Assembly (NCBI GenBank): GCA_021647745.1
Contig: JAKIUB010000012.1
Coordinates: 10,266 to 74,265, forward strand
Origin: Paracoccaceae bacterium
GTDB taxonomy: Bacteria; Pseudomonadota; Alphaproteobacteria; Rhodobacterales; Rhodobacteraceae
Length of the DNA stretch: 64,000 nucleotides
Direction: 5' to 3'
The notes beneath the pieces are model-generated. The model did no database searches and was not told where the DNA came from. It worked only from the letters and a program-made list of their open reading frames with translations. Below are positions 34,450 through 43,240 of this stretch, one piece after another; the stretch's first letter is position 1; the number at the start of each line of letters is the position of its first letter. A program made the translations under genes and the position numbers.

Positions 34450-35597
34450 CCCGCGCGATCCAGTGCCTGCTCCAGATCGGCGATCAGGTCATCCATCGCC
34501 TCGATGCCGATGCTGAGGCGCAGCAGATTTCCGGGAATGCCGTGGCCCGGACCGGCAACAGTGCGCCGATGCTCGATCAGGCTTTCAACCCCGCCAAGCG
34601 AGGTGGCCGGAATGAACACCCGACACCCCTTGGCCGTGGCCAGTGCCCGCCCCTCGGCCCCGCGCACAAGCAAAGACATCATGCCGCCAAATCCGCCGGT
34701 CATTTGTGCTGCGGCCACCCTATGCCCGGGGTGGCTTGGCAGACCCGGATAAAGCACACGCTCTATCGCGGGGTGGGATGTAAAATGCCGCGCCAGCGCG
34801 AGAGCGTTTTTGCTGGCCTGATCATAGCGCACAAAGAGCGTGCGCAGCCCGCGGATCAACAGCCAGGCCTCGAAACCGGGTAAAACCGTGCCCTGAAAGT
34901 CGCGCACGCTGCGGATCTCGCTCCAGATCGGCAGATCGGCCTGCACTGACAGCACCCCCGCTGTCAGGTCCGAGTGGCCATTGAGATATTTGGTGGCGGA
35001 GTGGAAGGAAATATCGGCCCCCAGCTCCAGCGGGCGTGTGGTGCAGGGCGGGGCGGCGGTGCTGTCACACATAAGGATTGCGCCTGCCGCATGGGCAAGG
35101 CGGGAGGCGGCCTTTATATCGGTGATCGACCAATCGCCATTGGCAGGGGTTTCGATCCAGACCAGCTTGGTTTGGCCGGGCTTGATCGCCGCTTCAAGTG
35201 CGGCCAGATTGCCGGCTTCAAAGCTGTCAAAGCCGATCACGCCCCGCGAAGCCTGCCGGTTTAGCCAGTTCAGCCCGACATGATACATCATCGATTGCGC
35301 CACCACATGGGCGCCCATCGGCAGGGCCTCTACCACTGCCACGGTGGCCGACATGCCGGAATTAAACAGGAGTGTTGATTTTGCACCCTCCAGTTCGGCG
35401 ATTATCTGCTCGCCTTGCACGGTGGTGGGGGAGCCATAGCGGCTATAGATAAAGCCCTCGCGCAGCTCGTAATTCTCATCCCGCGCGAAGGTGGAGGCGC
35501 TGTGCATGGGTGGCACCACGGCGCCGTTTGCGCTATCCAGCATATGCAACGCCTGCGCAGCCTGGGTTTGTGGCGACAGGGTGTTGCGGCGCTGCAT
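34446..35597 (-). CDS. PLP-dependent cystathionine gamma-synthase/beta-lyase family enzyme
   Basis: A 383-residue fold type I PLP enzyme of sulfur amino acid metabolism. Family segments include the early YSRYGSPTTVQGEQIIAELEG, the cofactor Lys in SFHSATKYLNGHSDLTAG, and SLGGVESLIEHR near the end. I place the start at the ATG at 35597, which overlaps the gpt stop (TGATG). The signature cannot separate cystathionine gamma-synthase, gamma-lyase or beta-lyase. Coupled to gpt upstream and to the P450 downstream. Confidence 0.85.
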   Translation of the reverse strand: MQRRNTLSPQTQAAQALHMLDSANGAVVPPMHSASTFARDENYELREGFIYSRYGSPTTVQGEQIIAELEGAKSTLLFNSGMSATVAVVEALPMGAHVVAQSMMYHVGLNWLNRQASRGVIGFDSFEAGNLAALEAAIKPGQTKLVWIETPANGDWSITDIKAASRLAHAAGAILMCDSTAAPPCTTRPLELGADISFHSATKYLNGHSDLTAGVLSVQADLPIWSEIRSVRDFQGTVLPGFEAWLLIRGLRTLFVRYDQASKNALALARHFTSHPAIERVLYPGLPSHPGHRVAAAQMTGGFGGMMSLLVRGAEGRALATAKGCRVFIPATSLGGVESLIEHRRTVAGPGHGIPGNLLRLSIGIEAMDDLIADLEQALDRAG

Positions 35598-36100
35598 CAG
35601 TCGTTGCCCCGATATGGCTCGACATATTGCAAGGCCATGTCCCACGGAAAGAATATCCATGTATCCTGTGATACCTCGGTGATGAAAGTATCCACCATCG
35701 GGCGGCCCATAGGCTTGGCATAAACCGTGGCGATATGGGCTTTAGGGTAGCGGGATTTGACCACTTCGAGGGTTTTGCCGGTATCAACCAGATCATCGAT
35801 GATCAATATCCCCTCGCCGTCACCGATGATACCGTCATCCGGCGCTTTCAGCACGATGGCGTCAGATTGTGCCTTATGGTCATAGCTTTTGATGCTGATG
35901 GTATCCACCGTGCGGATATCAAGCTCGCGCGCGATGATCATGGCGGGGGCCATGCCGCCACGGGTGATGGCAACCACGGCTTTCCACTCGCCACCATCGG
36001 GGGCCAGCTTTTCCAGCCGCCACGCAAGCGCGCGGCTGTCGCGGTGGATCTGGTCCCAGCTTATATGGAACCCTTTTTCGTGGGGGAGGCGTTCTGACAT
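35597..36100 (-). CDS. gpt: Xanthine-guanine phosphoribosyltransferase
   Basis: A 167-residue purine salvage enzyme adding phosphoribose to xanthine or guanine. The PRPP-binding loop is ILIIDDLVDTGKTL, and the early VVAITRGGMAPAMIIARELDIR matches Gpt. The C-terminal QDTWIFFPWD is typical. The ATG at 36100 overlaps the fabI stop codon (TAATG) and follows GGACGGAAATA. Frame extensions upstream of it are not homologous. Confidence 0.9.
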   Translation of the reverse strand: MSERLPHEKGFHISWDQIHRDSRALAWRLEKLAPDGGEWKAVVAITRGGMAPAMIIARELDIRTVDTISIKSYDHKAQSDAIVLKAPDDGIIGDGEGILIIDDLVDTGKTLEVVKSRYPKAHIATVYAKPMGRPMVDTFITEVSQDTWIFFPWDMALQYVEPYRGND

Positions 36101-36918
36101 TATTTCCGTCCTGTTACTACATCGATATCGGGGGCGTCTTCGGCTTTCATGCCGACAACGTGGTAGCCGCAATCGACATGGTGGTTTTCGCCGGTAACAC
36201 CGCTTGAAAGCTCGCTCAGCAAATACATGCCGGCCTTGCCGACATCGTCGGTGGTGACATTGCGGCGCAGCGGCGAGTTTAGCTCGTTCCACTTGAGGAT
36301 GTAGCGAAAATCACCGATTCCCGAGGCGGCGAGGGTTTTTATCGGGCCAGCCGAGAGCGCATTGACGCGGATATTTTTCGGGCCAAGGTCCATCGCCATA
36401 TAGCGCACGCTGGCCTCGAGCGCGGCCTTGGCGACCCCCATGACATTATAATGCGGCATTACCCGCTCGGAGCCATAATAGGTGAGGGTGAGCAGCGAGC
36501 CACCATCGGGCATCATCTTTTCGGCACGCTGTGCAACGGCGGTAAAGGAATAAACCGAGATATCCATGGTCATCTTGAAGTTAGCGGCACTGGTATCGAC
36601 ATAGCGGCCACGAAGTTCGGATTTATCTGAAAAACCAATGGCATGGACTAAAAAGTCAATCTTGCCCCACTTGGCTTCTACGGCCGCAAATGTTGCGTCG
36701 ATCGAGGCTTCGTCGGTTACATCGCAGGGCAGCACCAGTTCGGCACCGACTGACTCCGCCAAGGGCTTCACCCGCTTGCCCAAGGCATCGCCCTGATAGG
36801 TGAAGGCCAGTTCGGCCCCTTGCTCGTGGCACATGCGCGCTATGCCCCATGCAATCGATTTATCGTTGGCAACGCCCATTATAAGGCCGCGTTTGCCGCT
36901 CATCAGTCCCGAGGTCAT
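36100..36918 (-). CDS. fabI: Enoyl-[acyl-carrier-protein] reductase (NADH)
   Basis: Catalyses the last step of each fatty acid elongation cycle. The 272-residue SDR-like enzyme has the cofactor region GLIMGVANDKSIAWGIA and the catalytic Tyr-x6-Lys segment YGSERVMPHYNVMGVAKAAL, both diagnostic for FabI. The start at 36918 follows AAAAAGGG with a 7-nt gap; ATGs further upstream are less well placed. First gene of a chain of overlapping genes: fabI, gpt, PLP enzyme, P450, mazG. It is divergent from pdxH. Confidence 0.93.
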   Translation of the reverse strand: MTSGLMSGKRGLIMGVANDKSIAWGIARMCHEQGAELAFTYQGDALGKRVKPLAESVGAELVLPCDVTDEASIDATFAAVEAKWGKIDFLVHAIGFSDKSELRGRYVDTSAANFKMTMDISVYSFTAVAQRAEKMMPDGGSLLTLTYYGSERVMPHYNVMGVAKAALEASVRYMAMDLGPKNIRVNALSAGPIKTLAASGIGDFRYILKWNELNSPLRRNVTTDDVGKAGMYLLSELSSGVTGENHHVDCGYHVVGMKAEDAPDIDVVTGRK

Positions 36919-37044
36919 ATGGATACCCTTTTTATTGTTGTTCATCCGGTTTACGCCAATTGCGCGAGCCATTCAAGAATGGAAAGCTGCACTGGCAAGC
37001 CTTGGCCGGTTACGCTAGATTATCGACACTTAGAGGAGAGCACC

Positions 37045-37659
37045 ATGCAAGAAACGGGAAAGCGGAGCGGGATATTTGCGGGGGACGACCCTTTCAAGAT
37101 CGCGCAAAGCTGGCTGAAAGAGGCCGGAAAATCCGAGCCGAATGACCCGAATGCCATGGCGCTGGCCACGGTTGATATTGATGGTATGCCCAATGCCCGC
37201 ATGGTTTTGCTGAAGGAAATAGAGGCAGATGCTTTTGTCTTTTATACCAATTACGGCAGCGCCAAAGCGCTGGAAATAGAGAGCACCGGCAAGGCCGCCT
37301 TTGTGATGCACTGGAAATCGCTGCGCCGTCAGATCCGGGTGCGCGGGCTGGTTTCTATCGAGGATGGGCCACAAGCGGATGCCTATTTTCAATCGCGCTC
37401 ATTGCAAAGCCGGCTCGGGGCATGGGCTTCTGCGCAGTCAAAACCTCTCGAATCACGGGCGGCGCTGATAGGCAAAGTGGCAAAAATCACCCTGAAAAAA
37501 GGGATAAACCCTGCTCGCCCGCCATTTTGGGGTGGTTACCGGCTCAACCCCCTCGAAATCGAGTTTTGGGCAGACGGGGCCAACCGGCTGCATGACCGCT
37601 TTAAATGGCACAGGCTTCAAGCGGGGGATGAATGGAGTACTGAAAGACTCAATCCATAG
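37045..37659 (+). CDS. pdxH: Pyridoxamine 5'-phosphate oxidase
   Basis: A 204-residue FMN enzyme making pyridoxal phosphate from PNP or PMP. FMN-binding segments RMVLLKE and FYTNYGSAKALEI are visible, and the C-terminal substrate region runs RPPFWGGYRLNPLEIEFW to RLHDRFKW. The ATG at 37045 has TAGAGGAGAG directly upstream. The N-terminal frame extends further but without homology. Divergent from fabI. Confidence 0.93.
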   Translation: MQETGKRSGIFAGDDPFKIAQSWLKEAGKSEPNDPNAMALATVDIDGMPNARMVLLKEIEADAFVFYTNYGSAKALEIESTGKAAFVMHWKSLRRQIRVRGLVSIEDGPQADAYFQSRSLQSRLGAWASAQSKPLESRAALIGKVAKITLKKGINPARPPFWGGYRLNPLEIEFWADGANRLHDRFKWHRLQAGDEWSTERLNP

Positions 37660-37861
37660 GTGTGAGGTGTTAAGTTTTTCAATAAAATTGGTTACTATGA
37701 ATTGCCATGCGCTGTGAATATATTTAAAAGCGCTGTTGTTCGTTGCGAGTTGGCTTGCCTGAAATGTTGTTTTATAGCATTGTTGCCCTGAAAAAAAATA
37801 TGACAAGGGCCAATGGAAGGCAGGCTATATTGCCGTTTTACCATATGGCCGGAAGGATAGA

Positions 37862-38368
37862 ATGAAAAAAGGTCAGGTAAAGTGGTTTGATGCCGCCAAA
37901 GGGTACGGATTTCTGATCGCGGATGATGATCTGGGCGATATTCTGCTGCACGCAAATGTGTTGCGGAATTTTGGCAGAGGGTCGATTGCGGAAGGGGCCG
38001 TTGTCTCTTTCAGCTTGCAGCAAACGGATCGCGGGCGGCAGGCCTCGGAGATATTCGAGATCGTGGCTCCGATGGAAAATACAGAAAACATCGAGCTTGC
38101 CATCGAATTGCCAGAGCTGCCCAAAGTCGAGGGTGTTGCGCTCGAACCGGCGCGAATCAAGTGGTTTGACAAGGCCAAGGGCTTTGGTTTTGTTAATACA
38201 TTCGGTAGCGGCGAGGATATTTTTCTGCATCTGGAAGTGATGCGGCAATACGGGTTTTCCGATCTCTCTCCGGGCGAGGCTATTTCGGTTCAGGTGATTG
38301 ATGGCCCGCGAGGCCGGATGGCAGGCGCTATTTATTCATGGGATAAAGCTATTGATAAACAGGGCTAA
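37862..38368 (+). CDS. Double cold-shock domain protein
   Basis: A 168-residue protein with two cold-shock domains in tandem, residues 1-65 and about 95-160, joined by an acidic linker rich in Glu (ENTENIELAIELPELPKVEG). RNP1 is KGYGFL in the first and KGFGFV in the second, and RNP2-like motifs are DILLHANVL and DIFLHLEVM. It probably binds single-stranded RNA or DNA. The 200-nt stretch before it is AT-rich and may be a long regulated 5' UTR. The DUF192 gene starts before its stop codon. Confidence 0.9.
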   Translation: MKKGQVKWFDAAKGYGFLIADDDLGDILLHANVLRNFGRGSIAEGAVVSFSLQQTDRGRQASEIFEIVAPMENTENIELAIELPELPKVEGVALEPARIKWFDKAKGFGFVNTFGSGEDIFLHLEVMRQYGFSDLSPGEAISVQVIDGPRGRMAGAIYSWDKAIDKQG

Positions 38369-38840
38369 AAATATCTGGCGCGGGGCGCTGGTGGTTGCGG
38401 TTTTGCTGTCTTCGACACCGGTTGCGGCCAGGGGTTGCGCAGAAAACACGCTGGAGATTCGCAATAACGGCATGCAGGTGCAGTTCTCGGTGGAGCTGGC
38501 CAAAACCGCTGCCGAACAGGCCGAAGGCCTGATGTATCGCGAGACTATGGCGCCCTTTGCCGGTATGCTGTTTATCTATGAGCAGCCGCGTTCGGTTTCA
38601 TTCTGGATGAAAAATACCATTTTGTCGCTGGACATGCTTTTTCTTGACAGCACGGGCACAGTGCAGCGGATCAAGGCGAATACCACCCCGCAAGACACAA
38701 CACCAATTCCCGGCGGGGATAATATCCAGTTTGTGCTGGAAATAAACGCCGGCACCTCGGCAATGCTGGGAATAACCGAAGGGGCCGAAGTGCGCCATCC
38801 TTCCATTTCGCAGGAAAATGCCGCCTGGCCTTGCGAATAA
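38352..38840 (+). CDS. DUF192 family exported protein
   Basis: About 162 residues: a signal peptide-like N-terminus (IWRGALVVAVLLSSTPVAARG), then a DUF192 domain with LEIRNNGMQVQFSVELAKT, GLMYRETMAPFAGMLFIYE and FWMKNTILSLDMLFLD. The function is unknown. The frame is open from an ATG at 38298, deep inside the cold-shock gene. I favour a TTG at 38352, which gives a normal signal peptide and overlaps the upstream stop by 17 nt, but its ribosome binding site is weak. Co-transcription with the cold-shock gene is likely. Confidence 0.8.
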   Translation: MINRAKNIWRGALVVAVLLSSTPVAARGCAENTLEIRNNGMQVQFSVELAKTAAEQAEGLMYRETMAPFAGMLFIYEQPRSVSFWMKNTILSLDMLFLDSTGTVQRIKANTTPQDTTPIPGGDNIQFVLEINAGTSAMLGITEGAEVRHPSISQENAAWPCE

Positions 38841-38947
38841 TATCAACTAGCCAGAGAGCGATGGCTGTTACAGTAAAAAAGACTCTCGATCAGGCTGATT
38901 TTTCGCTTTTCATTCGCAGCATTACCCTCTAAACGAGGCCCCAAGGT

Positions 38948-39024
38948 CGGGGCGTGGCGCAGCCTGGTAGCGCGGCGGTTTTGGGTACCGTAGGTCGTAG
39001 GTTCGAATCCTATCGCCCCGACCA
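38948..39024 (+). tRNA. tRNA-Pro(UGG)
   Basis: A 77-nt tRNA with the CCA encoded. The acceptor arms CGGGGCG and CGCCCCG pair, the D-arm is GGCGCAGCCTGGTAGCGC, the anticodon stem GCGGT/ACCGT encloses TTTGGGT (anticodon TGG), and the T-arm has GGTTCGAATCC. It matches the bacterial tRNA-Pro layout. Confidence 0.95.
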
Positions 39025-39093
39025 GTTTCATAAAAATATGATCACCTCCGCCTGTTGTTTGCAGGCAATACATTCACAAATTGATGATTCTAT

Positions 39094-39119
39094 AAAAAAA
39101 GCGCTTCAAGCGGTTTTTT
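39094..39119 (+). terminator. Terminator after tRNA-Pro
   Basis: CGCTT and AAGCG flanking one C form the stem top, with A-run and T-run (AAAAAA/TTTTTT) as its base, 70 nt past the tRNA. Confidence 0.65.
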
Positions 39120-39339
39120 AGCGTTCTTACCAAAGCTTTTGAAATGATGCGGCTTTCCTGTTTTGGTTCTGGTGCCGGCTGAAATAGTTAATCTCCGATG
39201 TGGTTTTCAGGGTCTGAATTTACGGTTTTTAATTTCTCTTTTATTTGCAACGTCAACATAAATTTCATCTAAAAAATAAAATAAAATGTTTGACGGAAGC
39301 CCTTCTTGTACTGCAATTAGGGGTCATTAAGAAATTAGC

Positions 39340-39353
39340 CACTAGATATAGTG
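39340..39353. promoter_or_regulatory. NrdR-type box upstream of nrdJ
   Basis: CACTAGATATAGTG is a near-palindrome close to the NrdR consensus (ACACWATATATWGTGT from memory). A weaker half-match, CACCTTATATCGAA, lies at 39388-39401. NrdR represses ribonucleotide reductase genes through such paired boxes, about 110 nt upstream of the gene here. The 48-bp centre spacing is unusual, so the second box is doubtful. Confidence 0.6.
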
Positions 39354-39462
39354 TTTCGCTGCAATTTTACAGAGCGCGGGTGCAAGGCACCTTATATCGA
39401 AAAAATGGCTTTTATAACAAAACACCCTGAGGCAGGGCACAGGCACAGAAGGCTGGGACAGC

Positions 39463-42400
39463 ATGAAAATTGATCGCAAGTTTACATCGGTAAAATCGGG
39501 CGCTTATGGCGATATGGAGTTTGTCACGCGCAGTTCGGAAATTCGCAATCCGGATGGCTCTATTGTATTTGCCTTGAGCGATATGGAAGTGCCCAAGGGC
39601 TTTTCCCAGGTAGCCGCCGATGTTCTGGCACAAAAGTATTTCCGCAAGGCCGGTGTGCCCGTTGCCACCAAGCGTGTGCAGGAAAAGGGTATTCCCGAGT
39701 TTTTGTGGCGTTCGGTGCCCGATCAGGCGGCGCTAGACAAGCTGCCCGAGGGCGCGCGCTATGGCTCTGAAATCTCGGCCAAGCAGGTGTTTGACCGGCT
39801 TGCGGGCGCATGGGCCTATTGGGGCTGGAAGGGTGGGCATTTCACCACTGAAGCCGATGCCAAGGCCTATTTTGATGAAATGCGCTATATGCTGGCCGCG
39901 CAGATGGCCGCGCCGAATTCGCCGCAATGGTTCAACACCGGCCTGCACTGGGCTTATGGCATTGATGGGCCGGCGCAAGGCCACCATTATGTAGATTTCA
40001 AAACCGGCAAGCTGACCAAATCTGTTAATTCCTATGAGCACCCGCAGCCCCATGCCTGTTTCATCCAGTCGGTCAAGGATGATCTGGTGAATGAAGGCGG
40101 CATCATGGACCTCTGGACCCGCGAAGCGCGGCTTTTCAAATATGGCTCTGGCACCGGCACCAATTTCAGCTCGCTTCGCGCGGCCAATGAAACGCTGGGC
40201 GGCGGCGGTAAATCCTCCGGCTTGATGTCGTTTTTGAAAATTGGCGACCGCGCGGCGGGGGCTATCAAATCGGGCGGCACCACGCGGCGGGCGGCCAAGA
40301 TGGTGATTGTCGATGTGGATCATCCCGATATCGAGGAATTTATTAACTGGAAGGTGATCGAGGAGCAAAAAGTGGCCTCGCTGGTGGCTGGCTCCAAGAT
40401 GCACGAGCAGCAGCTCAACGAGATTTTTAGCGCGATCCGGGTGTGGGACGGGGCTGAAGCCGATGCCTTTGACCCCAATAAAAACGATGCTTTGAAAGTG
40501 GCCGTTAAATCCGCGCGCAAGGTGATGATACCGGAAACCTATGTTAAGCGCGTGCTGCAATATGCCCAGCAGGGTTTTACCAGCATTGAGTTTCCGACCT
40601 ATGATACCGACTGGGATTCTGACGCTTATCTCAGTGTTTCGGGGCAAAATTCCAATAATACCGTGCGGGTGACCGATGCTTTCCTTCAGGCGGTCAAGGA
40701 TGATGCCGAGTGGGAGCTGCTGCGCCGCACCGACGGCGAGGTTGCCAAAACCATCAAGGCGCGTGATTTGTGGGATGATGTTGGCCATGCGGCATGGGCT
40801 TCGGCTGATCCGGGCATTCAGTATCATGATACCATCAACGCTTGGCATACCTGCCCGGCAGATGGCGAAATTCGCGGCTCCAATCCGTGCTCGGAATATA
40901 TGTTCCTTGACGATACCGCCTGCAATCTCGCCAGCATGAACCTGCTGAAGTTTTTGCACAATGGCAGCTTTGATGCGGCCTCTTATATGCATGCCACCAA
41001 GCTCTGGACGATCACGCTGGAAATTTCGGTGCTGATGGCGCAATTCCCCTCCGCGGAGATTGCCGAGCGCTCTTACAAATTTCGCACCCTTGGGCTTGGC
41101 TATGCCAATATCGGTGGCTTGCTGATGAATATGGGCTTTGGCTATGATAGCGACGAGGGCAGGGCGCTGACAGGTGCATTGACCGCCATCATGACCGGCG
41201 TTTCCTATAAAACCTCGGCTGAAATGGCCAAGGAGTTGGGACCATTTCCCGGCTACGCTAAAAATGCCGAGCACATGCTGCGGGTGATCCGCAACCACAA
41301 GCGCGCGGCTTATGGCGAGACTTCGGGCTATGAAGGCTTGGCCGTGCCACCGGTGCCGCTGGACCATGACAACTGCCCGGATGGCAAGCTGATCAACCTT
41401 GCGCATCAGGCGTGGGATGATGCCTTGGCCATGGGCGAAGCGCACGGCTATCGCAATGCACAGGTTTCGGTGATTGCCCCCACCGGCACCATCGGGCTGG
41501 TGATGGATTGTGACACAACCGGCATCGAGCCGGATTTCGCGCTGGTGAAATTCAAGAAGCTCGCCGGTGGTGGATATTTCAAAATCATCAACCAGTCAGT
41601 GCCGGCGGCTTTGGTCAAGCTGGGTTATAAGCCTGCGCAAATCGAGGAAATCATCGCTTACGCCGTTGGCCATGGCAGCATCGGCAATGCGCCGGGGATC
41701 AATACCACCAGCCTGCTTGGCCACGGTTTTGGCGAGGAGGAGCTGGCAAAAATCGAAGCGGCGCTGGCCTCGGCCTTTGATCTGCGCTTCATCTTCAACC
41801 AATGGACGCTGGGCGCGGATTTTTGCACCGGCGCGCTTGGTATTCCCGAAGAAAAGCTCAATGATCCGGGGTTTGATTTGCTCAAGCACTTGGGCTATTC
41901 AAAAGCCCAGATCGAGGCGGCCAACCTGCATGCCATCGGCACCATGACGCTTGAAAATGCGCCATACCTGAAAAAAGAGCATTATAGTGTGTTTGATTGC
42001 GCCAATGTCTGTGGCAAAACCGGCAAGCGCTATCTGTCCGTGGACAGCCACATTAAAATCATGGCCGCCGCGCAGAGCTTTATTTCGGGCGCGATTTCCA
42101 AAACCATCAATATGCCCAATGATGCCACGATTGAGGATTGCAAAGCCGCCTACGAGGCCAGCTGGGCGCTCGGGGTCAAGGCCAATGCGCTTTATCGGGA
42201 TGGCTCCAAGCTTTCACAGCCGCTTTCCAGCGCGCTGATTGATGATGACGACATGGAGGAGCTTGAAGAAGCACCGATGGCGGATCGTGTGGCGGTTTTG
42301 GCTGAAAAAATCGTCGAGAAGGTGGTTATCAAGGAAGTGGCGCGGGGCCGGGAAAAGCTGCCACAGCGCCGCAAGGGCTATACTCAAAAGGCGGTTGTCG

Positions 42401-43056
42401 GCGGGCATAAGGTTTATCTGCGCACCGGCGAGTATGTAGACGGCACTTTGGGCGAGATATTCATTGATATGCACAAAGAGGGCGCTGCCTTTCGCGCCAT
42501 GATGAACAACTTCGCCATCGCCATCTCGGTGGGGCTGCAATACGGCGTGCCGCTTGACGAGTATGTAGATGCCTTCACCTTTGTGCGCTTTGATCCTGCC
42601 GGTATGGTGCAGGGTAATGACAGCATTAAGTCAGCGACCTCGATTATTGACTACATCTTCCGCGAGCTGGCGATTTCATACCTTGACCGCACGGATCTGG
42701 CCCATGTGCAGCCCGAGGGTGAGAGCTTTGACAGCCTCGGGCGCGGCGAGGCAGAGGGCAAGCCCAATGTGTCGGAGCCATCTGAATCTGCCGCTAGCTC
42801 GCTGGAGCTGATCAAACAGCTTTCCTCCACCGGTTATCTGCGCTCGCGCATGCCGCAAAACCTGAGCGGGGTTAAGGCAACGGAAGCCACGGTTGTGGCC
42901 ACCGAAACCACGGTGCAGGTAATGGATGACCGGACCAAAGCCAAAATGCAGGGCTACGAGGGCGACCCGTGCGGCGAATGCGGGAATTTCACGCTGGTGC
43001 GTAATGGGACATGTATGAAGTGCAACACCTGCGGCGGCACTTCGGGGTGTAGCTAG
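39463..43056 (+). CDS. nrdJ: Class II (B12-dependent) ribonucleoside-diphosphate reductase
   Basis: A 1197-residue enzyme making deoxyribonucleotides with adenosylcobalamin as radical source. Family segments include the N-terminal region before LAAQMAAPNSPQWFNTGLHWAYG, FKYGSGTGTNFSSLRA, the active-site segment NPCSEYMFLDDTACNLASMNL, and the C-terminal Cys cluster CGECGNFTLVRNGTCMKCNTCGG, which likely takes part in reduction of the active-site disulfide. It is of the long alphaproteobacterial NrdJ form. The ATG at 39463 has a weak ribosome binding site (GGGACAGC). Single gene, with an NrdR-like box upstream. Confidence 0.95.
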   Translation: MKIDRKFTSVKSGAYGDMEFVTRSSEIRNPDGSIVFALSDMEVPKGFSQVAADVLAQKYFRKAGVPVATKRVQEKGIPEFLWRSVPDQAALDKLPEGARYGSEISAKQVFDRLAGAWAYWGWKGGHFTTEADAKAYFDEMRYMLAAQMAAPNSPQWFNTGLHWAYGIDGPAQGHHYVDFKTGKLTKSVNSYEHPQPHACFIQSVKDDLVNEGGIMDLWTREARLFKYGSGTGTNFSSLRAANETLGGGGKSSGLMSFLKIGDRAAGAIKSGGTTRRAAKMVIVDVDHPDIEEFINWKVIEEQKVASLVAGSKMHEQQLNEIFSAIRVWDGAEADAFDPNKNDALKVAVKSARKVMIPETYVKRVLQYAQQGFTSIEFPTYDTDWDSDAYLSVSGQNSNNTVRVTDAFLQAVKDDAEWELLRRTDGEVAKTIKARDLWDDVGHAAWASADPGIQYHDTINAWHTCPADGEIRGSNPCSEYMFLDDTACNLASMNLLKFLHNGSFDAASYMHATKLWTITLEISVLMAQFPSAEIAERSYKFRTLGLGYANIGGLLMNMGFGYDSDEGRALTGALTAIMTGVSYKTSAEMAKELGPFPGYAKNAEHMLRVIRNHKRAAYGETSGYEGLAVPPVPLDHDNCPDGKLINLAHQAWDDALAMGEAHGYRNAQVSVIAPTGTIGLVMDCDTTGIEPDFALVKFKKLAGGGYFKIINQSVPAALVKLGYKPAQIEEIIAYAVGHGSIGNAPGINTTSLLGHGFGEEELAKIEAALASAFDLRFIFNQWTLGADFCTGALGIPEEKLNDPGFDLLKHLGYSKAQIEAANLHAIGTMTLENAPYLKKEHYSVFDCANVCGKTGKRYLSVDSHIKIMAAAQSFISGAISKTINMPNDATIEDCKAAYEASWALGVKANALYRDGSKLSQPLSSALIDDDDMEELEEAPMADRVAVLAEKIVEKVVIKEVARGREKLPQRRKGYTQKAVVGGHKVYLRTGEYVDGTLGEIFIDMHKEGAAFRAMMNNFAIAISVGLQYGVPLDEYVDAFTFVRFDPAGMVQGNDSIKSATSIIDYIFRELAISYLDRTDLAHVQPEGESFDSLGRGEAEGKPNVSEPSESAASSLELIKQLSSTGYLRSRMPQNLSGVKATEATVVATETTVQVMDDRTKAKMQGYEGDPCGECGNFTLVRNGTCMKCNTCGGTSGCS

Positions 43057-43057
43057 T

Positions 43058-43112
43058 GGCGGGCTGAAGCCCGCCCTACGCGGGGGCGAATTCCCCATCC
43101 CAAAGGATGGGG
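43058..43112. repeat. REP-like tandem hairpins after nrdJ
   Basis: Two perfect stems: GGCGGGC/GCCCGCC (43058-43075) around TGAA, and CCCCATCC/GGATGGGG (43093-43112) around CAAA. Neither has a T-run. The first matches a GC-rich hairpin type seen scattered in several bacterial genomes, which would make this a repetitive extragenic element. No second copy was noticed in this window. Confidence 0.5.
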
Positions 43113-43213
43113 GAGAGAACAGGCGAGGAAGGGTTATCTGCTTGGCCCTTCCAGCATTCAGGACGAAGGCAGTATATCGAGCGCTCAACGATGAGCCTGA
43201 ATGCAATACTTAA

Positions 43214-43240
43214 GGGAGTGGTTCGCCGCTCCCTTTTTTT
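43214..43240 (+). terminator. Rho-independent terminator for nrdJ
   Basis: GGGAG and CTCCC (43214-43233) followed by seven T's, in the plus-strand orientation. It lies about 160 nt after nrdJ and borders the convergent sigma factor stop codon. Confidence 0.75.

Larger units (their letters stand above)
39025..39462. other. Long intergenic region before nrdJ
   Basis: The 438 bp hold a terminator for tRNA-Pro (39094-39119) and an NrdR-type palindrome (39340-39353), described separately. The rest is AT-rich with no convincing gene; a 60-codon frame at 39245-39430 has no family. I looked for a cobalamin riboswitch because nrdJ is B12-dependent and found no clear B12 box. Confidence 0.5.

Noticed and set aside
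39025..39462. Possible cobalamin riboswitch before nrdJ
   Set aside because: No conserved B12-box core could be recognised; only loose GGTGCC-like similarity.
39733..41445. 570-codon open frame on the minus strand opposite nrdJ
   Set aside because: It runs antisense to a clear enzyme gene with conserved motifs; no promoter or family support.
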